64,000 nt of DNA, taken from assembly GCA_963706835.1 (NCBI GenBank), contig CAVPOB010000001.1, positions 1 to 64,000 on the forward strand, in the 5' to 3' direction. This document shows, piece after piece, positions 1-8,451 of the stretch. Each line of letters starts with the position of its first letter. Position 1 is the stretch's first letter. Source of the stretch: CAVXYG01 sp963706835 (lineage in GTDB: Bacteria > Actinomycetota > Actinomycetes > S36-B12 > GCA-2699445). The notes under the pieces were generated by a model, which did not search any database, was not told where the DNA came from, and was given only the letters and a program-made list of their open reading frames with translations. The position numbers and the translations under genes were made by a program.

Positions 1-2
1 GC

Positions 3-770
3 CGGTTCGATCCGTCGTTGGTCCATGCGCTGACCGGGTCGATCGCCGTCTCCGGAGCGGAGCCCGGCCATGTCCTGCAGGTCGAGATCCTCGACATCAC
101 GCACCAGGGCTGGGGCTGGAGCGGGCACACCCCCGGCTTCGGCCTGCTCTCCGAGGCGTTCGACTGCGCGTACATCCGCCATTGGGAACTCCACGGCGAC
201 ACGTGCCGCTTCCCGGTCGGTGGTGTCGAGGTCCCGGCGGCCCCGTTCCCCGGCGTGATCGGGGTGGCACCGGGCGAGCCGGGCCGACTCGACACCATGC
301 CGCCGCGGGCCAACGGCGGCAACCTGGACACGAAGGATCTCGTCGCCGGCGCCACGGCATGGCTCCCAGTGCTCGCCCCCGGTGCGCTGGTCTCGATCGG
401 CGACTGCCATGCCGCCCAGGGCGACGGCGAGGTCTGCGGCACCGGCATCGAGGCGCCGATGACGGTCACCGCGCGCTTCGACCTCCGCGACGATCTCGAC
501 GTGGCCGAGTTCCAGATCCGCCGTCCCGCCGCACGTCAGCCACTCGCCGGCGAGGTGCAGATCATGACCGCGCACGGCCCGGACCTGTTCGCGGCGACTC
601 GGCGCGCGACTCGGTACATGGTCGACTGGGTGGGCCACGAGTTCGGATTGGGCGCCAGCGACGCCTACATCGTCTGCAGCATCGCCGCGGACCTGCACAT
701 CAGCGAAGTCGTCGATGCGCCGAACTGGCTGGTCTCGATGCACCTGCCGCTGGGCATCTTCGGCCACTGA
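3..770 (+). CDS. Acetamidase/formamidase family protein, 5' end outside the window
   Basis: Hydrolyses short amides (formamide or acetamide) to ammonia and the acid; cytoplasmic. The reading frame is open from base 3, giving R-F-D-P-S before the first possible start (TTG at 18). That matches the family's opening 'P..HALTG.I.V.GAEPG', so the true start lies upstream. The family hallmark GDCHAAQGDGEVCG is at about residues 126-139 of the visible part. The visible 255 residues are somewhat shorter than the usual 300 or more, which fits N-terminal truncation by the window edge. The substrate cannot be told from sequence. The gene is followed by a short inverted repeat (793-808) that could help end transcription. 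Confidence 0.85.
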   Translation, partial: RFDPSLVHALTGSIAVSGAEPGHVLQVEILDITHQGWGWSGHTPGFGLLSEAFDCAYIRHWELHGDTCRFPVGGVEVPAAPFPGVIGVAPGEPGRLDTMPPRANGGNLDTKDLVAGATAWLPVLAPGALVSIGDCHAAQGDGEVCGTGIEAPMTVTARFDLRDDLDVAEFQIRRPAARQPLAGEVQIMTAHGPDLFAATRRATRYMVDWVGHEFGLGASDAYIVCSIAADLHISEVVDAPNWLVSMHLPLGIFGH

Positions 771-918
771 CCGAGCACCCCAGACGGGAGGCCTCGTCTC
801 GCGACGAGCCGTACCGGGAACTGCTTCCAGCCTTTCGGCAGCGCCAGCTCACGCGGGTGATGCCTCACGGCACTGCCCGGCTCGGGCCAGTGTCCAAGTG
901 GTCTGCGGCGATCAGGCC

Positions 919-1210
919 TCAGCCGGCGTCCTTGATGGGCCGGTTCTCGAGTTTCTGCTCACCCCTGCGCGCGACGTCGTCGAGGAACAGCGGCGCCAGC
1001 CTCGCGAGCCGCTCGACGGCGGCAGTTGCGTCGCCGCGGCATCGAAGAGTCGCGACAGCTCCACAGCTCCACAGCACCACGGCGCTGCTCCGAGGCCAAA
1101 GAACGGGGTCCCGGGCCGTCGTACCAGAACACCGCGTGGCCGCTGCGGCTGCCCGATCGCTGCAGTTCCGGCGCGTCGTCGACGTCGCGCAGGGTGAGCG
1201 TCCAGGCGCC
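919..1210 (-). pseudogene. Degraded coding remnant of unknown family
   Basis: Protein-like stretches appear in different minus-strand frames. One, near 1130-1200, reads LRDVDDAPELQRSGSRSGHA followed by VFWYDGPGP. The other, ending at the stop at 919-921, reads VERLARLAPLFLDDVARRG followed by EQKLENRPIKDAG. No single frame joins them, so this looks like one gene of at least 90 residues broken by two or more indels. It lies directly downstream of the membrane protein gene on the same strand. I do not recognise the family. The rest of the gap 771-918 shows nothing beyond a short hairpin. Confidence 0.35.
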
Positions 1211-1918
1211 CTATGCCTGCACCTTCACCCGCGGGGCGGGGCCCTGGAGCCATTCGATGCGGAACCGGGCGTAGAACGCGCAGAGGAAGATCACGGCGGC
1301 CATCACGGGCCAGCCGAGGAGTCCGCGGGCGGCAATGAAGTCCACCGCGCCGGCGTGCTGCAGGTGCCATGCCTCCCAGCCGGACACGCTGAGCTCGGCG
1401 ATGGCCCAGGCGGCGGTGACGTGGGCGCTGATGCGCCGGTAGGCGGGGTCGGCTGCCGTCTCGGGCCGCAGGCGGCCGGCCATGAGGACCGGGAGCAGGT
1501 AAGTGGCCACGGGAGTGGTGGTGAACGCGCTGGCCAGAACACCGATGGCCACGGCCATGCTGGCGGCCACGCTGATCCCGAAGAACACCTGCTCCGACCC
1601 GGTGAGTGCGCCGGCCGCACCTCGGATGAGGACGTAGCCGAGCAGGGCCAGCCCCAACCAGCCGATGCCCCCGCCACGGCGTCGTCGCGCCACCGTTGCG
1701 GTAGCCGCGACGGCGGTCGAAGCGAGCATGCCGGCGACGAGACCCCAGACGGCGTTGGCCAGGAGGAAGACACCGACGGGTGCGACCGAGCCCACGACAT
1801 CGGCCAGCGTTGGCAGCCGGGTGGGGAGCACATGAGCGATGGACGGGACGTCAGCGCTCGGCGTGGCCGCCTGATCGGTATGGGCCTGCCGGTGCGGAGC
1901 GAGTGTCGTGCGTGTCAT
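1211..1918 (-). CDS. Polytopic membrane protein, DUF3159-like
   Basis: A 235-residue protein with a polar N-terminus (about 40 residues) and roughly five or six hydrophobic segments, for example GVFLLANAVWGLVAGMLAS, QVFFGISVAASMAVAIGVL and GLLGWPVMAAVIFLCAFY. The topology, the NAVWGL start of the membrane part and the YRRISAHVTAAWA stretch before the last helices resemble actinobacterial DUF3159 (VC0807-type) proteins, whose role is not known. The ATG at 1918 is the only good start. It stands alone, with the degraded remnant downstream and a response-regulator gene more than 100 bp upstream on the same strand. Confidence 0.6.
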   Translation of the reverse strand: MTRTTLAPHRQAHTDQAATPSADVPSIAHVLPTRLPTLADVVGSVAPVGVFLLANAVWGLVAGMLASTAVAATATVARRRRGGGIGWLGLALLGYVLIRGAAGALTGSEQVFFGISVAASMAVAIGVLASAFTTTPVATYLLPVLMAGRLRPETAADPAYRRISAHVTAAWAIAELSVSGWEAWHLQHAGAVDFIAARGLLGWPVMAAVIFLCAFYARFRIEWLQGPAPRVKVQA

Positions 1919-2020
1919 ACCGGTAGCGTCGCGCGCCCGGCGGCAGCGGAGGTAGTGCAGCGCATCACCACCTGGAGGTGACGATCGTCATCCCCACGGG
2001 GTGGGCGTGGCCGGTGGGCG

Positions 2021-2626
2021 TCAGAGCCAGCCGCGGTCGCGGGCGAGGCGGGCGGCGGCGGTGCGGTTGGTGGCGCCGAGCTTGCGCATGGCCTCGGACA
2101 GGTAGTTGCGCACCGTGCCCTCGGACAGGTGCACGCGGGCGGCGATGTCGGCGTTGGACAGGCCGTCGCCGGCCAGGCGCAGCACCTCGCGCTCGCGCTG
2201 GGTGAGCGGGTCCGGCTCGGCCCAGGCGTCGGCGGCCAGGGCGGGGTCGACGGCCCGCCCGCCGTGGTGGACGGTGCGGATAGCCTCGGCCAGCGTGGCC
2301 GAGGGGGCGTCCTTGAGCAGGTAGCCGCCCACCCCGGCGTCCAGGGCCCGGCGCAGGTAGCCGCTGCGGGAGAAGGTGGTGAGGATGACCACCCGCGTGG
2401 CCAGTCCGCGCCTGCGGATCTCCGCGGCGACGTCCAGGCCGCTGCGGCCGGGCATCTCGATATCGGTGAGCAGCACGTCCGGCTGCAGCGTCTGGACCAG
2501 GCGCAGCGCCTCGTCCCCGTCGGTCGCGGTTCCGACGACGTCGAGGTCAGGCTCCAGGCCGAGCAGCGTGCTCAGGGCGCCCAGGACCATCCGCTGGTCC
2601 TCAGCGAGCAGCACGGTGATGCTCAT
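2021..2626 (-). CDS. NarL/DesR-type response regulator
   Basis: A two-component response regulator of 201 residues. The receiver domain occupies about 1-120, with acidic pocket E9/D10, phospho-acceptor D55 in LLTDIEMPG, a Thr in ILTTFSRSGYL and the conserved Lys in LLKD. A LuxR-type helix-turn-helix covers about 137-201 (LTQREREVLRLAGDGLSNAD). It is the last gene of a four-gene minus-strand operon. Its ATG overlaps the kinase stop as ATGA, with GGAGG 6 bp upstream, so translation is probably coupled. By analogy with DesK/DesR-type sets, it probably controls its own ABC transporter in response to a membrane or drug signal; this is inference from context. Confidence 0.93.
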   Translation of the reverse strand: MSITVLLAEDQRMVLGALSTLLGLEPDLDVVGTATDGDEALRLVQTLQPDVLLTDIEMPGRSGLDVAAEIRRRGLATRVVILTTFSRSGYLRRALDAGVGGYLLKDAPSATLAEAIRTVHHGGRAVDPALAADAWAEPDPLTQREREVLRLAGDGLSNADIAARVHLSEGTVRNYLSEAMRKLGATNRTAAARLARDRGWL

Positions 2627-3748
2627 GGTGTGACCTCCGGGCCGGGCGCGGCCGTCGGGGGTGTGCGAGGCACCGTGACCGCCACGACGGTGCCGGGTCG
2701 CCCACGCCCGGCCGGGCCGGTGCGCCGGGCCACCTCGCCGCCGAGGGCATGGATGCGTTCCCGCATACCGGTGAGTCCCGAGCCGTCCGGGCCGTTGGTG
2801 CCGCGACCGTCGTCGGCGATCTCGAGCCGCACTCCGTCCGGTGTGGCGTCGGCGCGGACCGTGACGTGGCGGGCGTCAGCGTGGCGCACCACGTTGGTGA
2901 TGGCCTCGCGCAGGGCCAGGGCGAGCGCGGCCTCCTGCTCGGCGGGCAGCACTGGCAGGTCGATGCCGGCCTGCAGGTCGACACCGGCGGCCGAGAGGGC
3001 GCGTCGCGCGTTGACCAGTTCTGCGCCCAGGCCTCGGGCCCGGTACCCGGTCACTGCGGCGCGCACCTCGCCCAGAGCGGTCCGCGCGGTCTGCTCGACC
3101 TCGCGCACTTCCTGTTCGGCCCGAGCGGGGTCGGATCGGACCAGGTCGACCGGCGAGTTCGGATTTCAGCACGATGACCGACAGGGTGTGGCCGAGCAGG
3201 TCGTGCAGATCGCGGGCGATCCGTTCACGTTCGGCGATGGTGGCGAGCCGCTCGATCTCCTCGTTCGCGCGGCGCAGTTCGGCCTGGGTGCGCTCGCGCT
3301 CGCCGTCGATGATCCCTGCCGCCCCGATGACGAGGACGAACACGATGATCGGCCCGACCGCGAGCAGCCGCCACGGCATCGGGACCGTGGAGATCAGGAA
3401 CATGCCCCCGGCGAGCGCGGCCAGCACGGCCACCGTCGCGACGGCCCGCCGGACGGGAGACAGCCGTCCGGCCAGTGCGGCGGCGTAGACGACGAACACC
3501 CCCGCTCCGGCGTTGACCAGGCTTCCCACCACGCCGAGGCCGGCCATCGCGGCCAGCAGGACCAGCAGGTGTCGCTCATCCCGCGCTGCCACGCTGGCCC
3601 GGTACAGGGGCAGGAACACTGCAACCATCAGCCCCGTCGCGATCCAGTCGGTCGCGGTGGTGTCGGGGTCGAAGGCCGGCTGGAAGACCAGCGCCGCCAG
3701 GTAGACCAGCCAGAGGTAGGGCGCGTATCGGGTGACGGGTTGCTTCAC
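2623..3748 (-). pseudogene. DesK-type sensor histidine kinase, broken by a single-base frameshift
   Basis: The first part starts at GTG 3748 behind GACGAGG, just after the permease stop. It carries about five transmembrane helices, then the dimerisation/phospho-acceptor motif ERIARDLHDLLGHTLSVIVL (His near residue 187). The HATPase part continues in another frame: REAITNVVRHADARHV (N box), IADDGRGTNG and GSGLTGMRERIHALGGEV. The two halves join perfectly if one base is removed near 3143-3150, giving SELAGRLVRSDPARAEQEVR. Everything on both sides is well conserved, so this is either a very recent mutation or a sequence error. If real, the regulator downstream has lost its kinase. Confidence 0.85.
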
Positions 3749-3761
3749 CGTGGCCCTCGTC

Positions 3762-4589
3762 TCATCCGTAGGTGCGCCCCTCGTCGCGACGGAACCCCCA
3801 GGATGCCACGGCCAGGAACAGCAGCGTGAAGCCCAGCACCGCCAGCACGTGCCCGACGGGCGACCCACCTTCGGATGCACCGATGGTGCCCAGCGCGAGT
3901 TGGACGAAGTGATAAGGCGGCAGGGCGGGCGCCACCGACTGCACCGCGTCGGGCAGTTGCGAGATCGGGATCCACAGCCCGGACGCGAAGGCCATCGGCA
4001 ACCACGCGAGGTTCAGCACAGCGGGCGCGGAGTTCGGCCCGACGAGGTATCCGAACGCCAGGCCCATCGCTGAGAAGGGCAGCGCCCCGGCGACCAGTGC
4101 CAGCCCGACTGCCACCCACTGCTGCGGGTCCAGCCGCACTCCGCCCAGCGTTGCGGCGAGGGTGAACATGCCCGCCACGATGATCGTGGCCACGGCCAGA
4201 CTCATCACCACCTTGGCGACGAAGTACGCCAGCGGCGGCATCGGCGCGACCCGCTTCAGGCGCATCCAGCCCTGGCCGCGCTCCACGGCCACCGACACCC
4301 CGAACCCGAACAGGGCCGCCCCGATCACCCCGAACGCGCCGTAGGTGACCAGCATGTAGGTCGTCACCCCGACCCCGCGGGTCTGCTCGCCGGCGAAGGT
4401 GACCCCGAAGATCACGTAGAACATCAGTGGCAGCGCGACCGTGGTGACCGCGAAGATCGGCAGCCGGATCAGCTTGAGGAACTCCTGCCAAGCCTCGGTG
4501 CGGTACACGCGCAGGATGCTGCGACCGGTGTGCCGAAGCGGCGCTGCGGCCGCCGGCCCGGTTGGCGAGGTCGTCATCGTGGTGGTCAT
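3762..4589 (-). CDS. ABC-2 type transporter permease
   Basis: Membrane half of a two-protein exporter, 275 residues, with six predicted helices (for example FAVTTVALPLMFYVIFGVTF and AFGVIGAALFGFGVSVAVE). After helix 2 it has the loop ERGQGWMRLKRVAPMPP that is common in ABC-2 permeases of drug or antibiotic exporters. I chose ATG 4589 rather than the longer frame because it overlaps the ATPase stop as ATGA and begins the polar leader MTTTMTTSPTG. It is the second gene of the ATPase-permease-kinase-regulator operon. The substrate is unknown; context suggests peptide antibiotic, lipid or drug efflux. Confidence 0.88.
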   Translation of the reverse strand: MTTTMTTSPTGPAAAAPLRHTGRSILRVYRTEAWQEFLKLIRLPIFAVTTVALPLMFYVIFGVTFAGEQTRGVGVTTYMLVTYGAFGVIGAALFGFGVSVAVERGQGWMRLKRVAPMPPLAYFVAKVVMSLAVATIIVAGMFTLAATLGGVRLDPQQWVAVGLALVAGALPFSAMGLAFGYLVGPNSAPAVLNLAWLPMAFASGLWIPISQLPDAVQSVAPALPPYHFVQLALGTIGASEGGSPVGHVLAVLGFTLLFLAVASWGFRRDEGRTYG

Positions 4590-5524
4590 GCTGCCTCCTC
4601 GGGGCGATGGGTCAGGGTGAGGAACGCGTCCTCGAGTGTGGGTTCGGTGACGGTCACGCCGGCGACCGAGGGGTCGCAATGCAGCAGTTGCCGAAGGACC
4701 GGTTCGGGTTGGTTGACCAGCAGTTCCAGCCGGGTGCCATCCCGCTGGGCGTGGTGCACGCCGGCCCAGCCGGCGACCTCGGACGCCCTGAGGCTCGACT
4801 CAGCGGTGATGCGCCGCCCCGGCACCAGGGACTTGATCTGCGACGGGGTGCCCTCGGCGATCACGCGCCCCTGATGCAGCACCAGGATGCGGTCGGCCAG
4901 CGCGTCCGCCTCCTCGAGGTAGTGCGTGGTCAGCACCACCCCGCGGTCCTTCGCGGCCAGGGAGCGCAAGGTCGCCCAGAGCGTGCGACGCACCTCTGCA
5001 TCGAGGCCGCTGGTCGGCTCGTCCACGAACACCAGTTGCGGGTCACCGCACAGGGCGATCCCGAACAGCACCCGCCGCTGCTGCCCCCCGGACAGGGCGC
5101 CGAACAGCCTGCCCTCCAGCCCGTGCAACCCGGCCGCGTCCACCACCGACGCCATCGGGAGCGGGGCGGGGTAGTAGCCGCGGAACGCCGTCAGCAGCTC
5201 CCGCACCCGCAGCGTGTCCGGAACCCCCGAGGACTGCAGCATCACGCCCATCCGCTGCCGCGCCCGCAGGTCCCGCGGATCGCGCCCGAACAGCTGAGCG
5301 GTCCCGCGGGTCGGCCTGGTCAGCCCGGTGAGCATGCCCAGCGCGGTGGTCTTGCCCGCACCATTCGGGCCCAGCACCGCTAGCAACTCCCCGGCGTGCA
5401 CGGTCAGGTCGATACCGTCGACGCCGCGCACGGCCGCCGCCCCCGACCCGTACGTCTTCGATGCCCCGCGGAGCTCGGCCAGCGCGGCGCCCGGCCGCTG
5501 CCTGTCAGTGAAGAGATCTGTCAT
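4586..5524 (-). CDS. ABC transporter ATP-binding protein
   Basis: Nucleotide-binding subunit of about 312 residues for the permease that follows. Walker A GPNGAGKTT (about 52-60), signature LSGGQQRR, Walker B LVFVDEPTSGLD and the switch His in LTTHYLEEADAL are intact. The C-terminal 70 residues form the extra domain usual in DrrA/NatA-type exporters (ending TEPTLEDAFLTLT). ATG 5524 was preferred to the upstream frame start because homology begins soon after it. It is the first gene of the operon, so the operon promoter should lie between 5524 and about 5650. Confidence 0.92.
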   Translation of the reverse strand: MTDLFTDRQRPGAALAELRGASKTYGSGAAAVRGVDGIDLTVHAGELLAVLGPNGAGKTTALGMLTGLTRPTRGTAQLFGRDPRDLRARQRMGVMLQSSGVPDTLRVRELLTAFRGYYPAPLPMASVVDAAGLHGLEGRLFGALSGGQQRRVLFGIALCGDPQLVFVDEPTSGLDAEVRRTLWATLRSLAAKDRGVVLTTHYLEEADALADRILVLHQGRVIAEGTPSQIKSLVPGRRITAESSLRASEVAGWAGVHHAQRDGTRLELLVNQPEPVLRQLLHCDPSVAGVTVTEPTLEDAFLTLTHRPEEAA

Positions 5525-6675
5525 GACCCCAACGCTGCCGGGTCGGGCAGGCGCTGCGTAGTGCTCCCGATCACCAGATCCGGATGACAAACGTCAGGGG
5601 TCGCGCCGGTCGTGGACGTGGCGTTGGAGGCTGCGCAGTGGATGTGCATCGCCATGGCGGTCGGGGACCTGCAGAGCACCGGGGACCCCTGCCCGCACCA
5701 GGGCGGCACCGTGCCCCAGTACAACACCCCTCCCGGTGCAGCCGGTGGCGATGGGTGACCATCATGGCGTTCGCCGCGGGCAAGGCCGCTCCTTGTTCCG
5801 TGAGCGTTCCCGCGAGCGGCCGGTGAGGCGTCATGGCGGAGCGCGGCGTCCGCGGTAGCGGGCAGAGGGTTTGGGTGTTTCATCGCAGTCAGAGGTGCGT
5901 TGCTGCGGCCGTGGCTCACCGTGGGAACCGTTCCGCAGCGCTGGGGGTGTCGGCGCTGCGTGGGCGGGGCCGGAGCCGCGCCTGTTGCGGGGGCGTGCAC
6001 CCGTTGCGGGGGTTTTCGCTCTGCTGGGACGGCAAGGCGTGCACCCGTTGCGGGGGTTTGCACCCGAGACGGGGGCTGAGAGCGCTTCCGGGACGGCAAC
6101 TGTGCACCCGGTATGGGGGTTTGCACCCGGGACGGGGCCGCTGGGCCCCGATCCGACCGATTCCGCCACCGCCCCGGGTGCAAACCCCCGAACCGGGTGC
6201 AGACGTGCCCCGGAATCCGACCGGTTCCGGCCCCGCGCCGGGTGCAAACCCCCGCACCGGGTGCAGACGTCCACCGTGCGTGGGCAGAAGCCGGCCCTGG
6301 TGCCGCGACTGGTCACCCGGGGAGTCGACCCGAGCGTACGGCGGCCCGCTCGGGCCTCCACCGACACGGGAGCCAACCACACTCCCGATTGCAGTGAGCC
6401 GGTTTGGGTGTGTCCCAGCAGACGAGAGGGACGGGGCGGGACGGGTCGCGGGCCTTCAGCGTGGGCGGGGGTGGTGGCCTGGCGGCGATGCTCGCCTCGG
6501 GCGGGGAATGCCCGGCGACCCCGCGATGCTGCGAGGCGCCCGGAGCAGTTGTCCGGGCCGGTCGCCAACTTCACGAACCACGACCCGGACGATCACGCTT
6601 CTGCGGCGTACCCCTGCCACGGCTTTTCTCGCTCTCCGGCTTCCCTACCGGCAGCCCCACCCTGCCCGCGGTTCG
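5525..6675. other. 1.15-kb gap holding repeat cluster A; no convincing gene
   Basis: Long open frames here (up to several hundred codons) are produced by the repeats and high GC and have no recognisable domain. A short plus-strand stretch ending at the TGA at 5757-5759 reads GDLQSTGDPCPHQGG followed by TVPQYNTPPG and looks somewhat protein-like. It could be the tail of a lost gene, but I would not call it. The part right of the repeats (6280-6675) shows nothing I can name. Confidence 0.5.
5994..6270. repeat. Palindromic repeat element, copy A
   Basis: Two full forward cores GGGGGTTTGCACCC at 6052-6065 and 6115-6128 are followed by two inverted cores GGGTGCAAACCCCC at 6176-6189 and 6240-6253. 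Start-to-start spacings are 63, 61 and 64. Each forward core is preceded by TGCACCCG and each inverted core is followed by CGGGTGCA, so a unit is about 63 bp. A degraded extra forward unit starts near 5994. The centre reads GGGGCC then GATCCGACCGATTCC, the same way round as in copy D. It lies between the start of the ABC operon and the end of the serine hydrolase gene. Confidence 0.9.
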
Positions 6676-8097
6676 TCAGATGGGTGCCGACCTTCCGCTG
6701 TAGCCCACGATCAGCCGGAACACGGCCCACAGCACACCGGTCACCGCAGTGGCGACCAGCGCCATGCCCAGGTCGGGCTGAAACAGGCTGATCGTGCCCA
6801 GCGGCGAGCCGAGCAGGCCCGGCATCAGGGAGAGGATGACCCACGCCGCGATGACCGTGGTGAGCAGCGGGAACCACAGGCTGAAGCGGCCGGAGACGCC
6901 CGACTCGGCCTTGGCGCGGATCGCTGCCCGGTGCCGCCAGGCCCAAGCCATGCTGAGCAGGTAGGCGATCGGCAGGGCCACCAGGGCGATGAACAGGGCC
7001 TGCTGCCACACCCGCGAGCCCTCGCCGTCGTCGTCCAGGCCCAGCGCCCTGGCGGCGATACCGTTGCGGAGCTGGGCGGTCTCGCCGAAGCCCACGCCGC
7101 TGCCGCCGTTGACCAGGACGACGACCCCGTCCTGGTCGGCGGGGACCATCGTGGCCAGCGATTCGAACCCGGGGCTCGACCCGGAATGCCAGACGGTGCG
7201 GTTGCCCGCATCGATGAACCAGCCGAATCCGTAGAACGGGGATGCGGCGCTGGCAGGGCGCATCATCTGTGCCTTGCCCGCGGCGCTGAGCACATCGTCG
7301 CGCCCGTTCATCATCATCTGCAGGTAGCGCGCCAGGTCGCTGGCGCTGGCGATGATCCCACCTTGCGGAGCCGTGCCGCGGTCGGTGGTGTTCTCGGGCA
7401 GCGGCCGTTTGGTGCCGAACCACGGCCGGTGCCCGGTCGCCATGGATTCGTGGACCTCGCCGTCTGCCACGAAGCTGTGCGCCATCCCGACCGGCTCCAG
7501 GATCTGCGAGGTCACGTAGTCCTGGTACTCCTGCCCGCTGACAGCCTCGATCAGCCTGCCGAGGATCTGGTAGTTGGTATTCGAGTACTCCCACCGCTCG
7601 TCGGGCCCGTAGGCCGGGTCCTCTGCTGCCACCAAGTCGACCCGGCGCTGCAGCGCATCCGTCCCACCGCCGGCGTCGGTGTGCGAGGCATTGCCCTGCA
7701 GGGTGGAGAAGCCGCTGGTGTGGCTCAGCAGCTGCCGGACCGTGACGCCCCCGCCGGGCTCGCCCGAGAAGACCTCGAGGTAGCGCGAGACCTCGTCATC
7801 CAGATCGACGCTGCCCGCCTCCACCAGCTGCATCACGGCCAGCGCCGTGAAGCTCTTGGTGACCGAGCCGGTCAGGAACGGCGTGTCCGGCGTGACTGGG
7901 TCATCGCCGCCGCGCTCCATCACACCGCGCGCACCGACCGACGCGACCTCACCATCGGCCACCACCGCGTAGGCCAGGCCCGGTACTCCGGAGGCGGGCA
8001 TCTCGACATCGATGAAGCCCTCGATCGTTTCCTCCGGCGCGCTGGCGGGGACGAGGACGCTGGCGCTGAGCGCGGCTCCGGCGAGCAATCGCCACAT
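6676..8097 (-). CDS. Serine hydrolase (class C beta-lactamase/esterase fold) with C-terminal membrane helices
   Basis: Of about 473 residues, the first 20 form a signal sequence (MWRLLAGAALSASVLVPASA). The beta-lactamase-like domain has the catalytic Ser-Lys in TGSVTKSFTA, the Tyr motif YSNTNYQIL and the third motif as HSG in WHSGSSPGFES. After about residue 350 come three hydrophobic segments (QQALFIALVALPIAYLLSM; WFPLLTTVIAAWVILSLM; ALVATAVTGVLWAVFRLIV) that would anchor the enzyme with the catalytic domain outside. This build is known from membrane-bound peptidases and esterases. I chose ATG 8097, with GAAGGG upstream. It is not likely to be a true beta-lactamase. It lies downstream of the oxidoreductase operon on the same strand. 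Confidence 0.88.
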   Translation of the reverse strand: MWRLLAGAALSASVLVPASAPEETIEGFIDVEMPASGVPGLAYAVVADGEVASVGARGVMERGGDDPVTPDTPFLTGSVTKSFTALAVMQLVEAGSVDLDDEVSRYLEVFSGEPGGGVTVRQLLSHTSGFSTLQGNASHTDAGGGTDALQRRVDLVAAEDPAYGPDERWEYSNTNYQILGRLIEAVSGQEYQDYVTSQILEPVGMAHSFVADGEVHESMATGHRPWFGTKRPLPENTTDRGTAPQGGIIASASDLARYLQMMMNGRDDVLSAAGKAQMMRPASAASPFYGFGWFIDAGNRTVWHSGSSPGFESLATMVPADQDGVVVLVNGGSGVGFGETAQLRNGIAARALGLDDDGEGSRVWQQALFIALVALPIAYLLSMAWAWRHRAAIRAKAESGVSGRFSLWFPLLTTVIAAWVILSLMPGLLGSPLGTISLFQPDLGMALVATAVTGVLWAVFRLIVGYSGRSAPI

Positions 8098-8247
8098 GCT
8101 TGCGGATCCCTTCTCATCGTGGTTTCGGTGATCGCCCCGGCCGGTGTGCTCCCACACTCGCCGACACGGCCTGCGCGATCCGTCCGGCGGTGCCCGCTTC
8201 CCAGCGGCATCCCGCGGGGTCGCCGGGTCGCGCCGGCGGCGGGGGCG

Positions 8248-8451
8248 TCAGTCGGTCGATGCGCGCTGGTCGCGGAGCTTGCGCTTGTGCAGCAACATCG
8301 GGACCAACGCCGTGCCCACCCAGACCGCAAGCGGCCAGGCGATGTCGCCGGTGTCGATCATCACGGCGGCCCAGATGACCGAGGCCGCGAGGAAGAGCAG
8401 GTGGGCGCGGGAGAACCGGGCACGCGCGGCCGGGGCGGGAGGGGGCGTCAC
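8248..8451 (-). CDS. Small two-helix membrane protein
   Basis: A 67-residue protein starting at GTG 8451, which overlaps the oxidoreductase stop (GTGA), so it is probably coupled to it. It has a proline/alanine-rich start, then two hydrophobic segments (AHLLFLAASVIWAAVMID and WPLAVWVGTALVPMLL) and a basic tail (HKRKLRDQR). The pattern resembles the two-helix '2TM domain' small proteins found in many genomes, but function is unknown. Supporting it as a real gene are the overlap, the sharp hydrophobic pattern and the positive-inside charges. Confidence 0.65.
   Translation of the reverse strand: MTPPPAPAARARFSRAHLLFLAASVIWAAVMIDTGDIAWPLAVWVGTALVPMLLHKRKLRDQRASTD

Noticed and set aside
5994..6270. 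CRISPR array
   Set aside because: Only two units per direction, the two halves are inverted, the interval sequences are related and not unique, and there are no cas genes.
6676..8097. Antibiotic-resistance beta-lactamase
   Set aside because: SxxK, Tyr and HxG motifs fit the fold, but the membrane tail and overall pattern fit esterase/peptidase-like serine hydrolases, not resistance enzymes.
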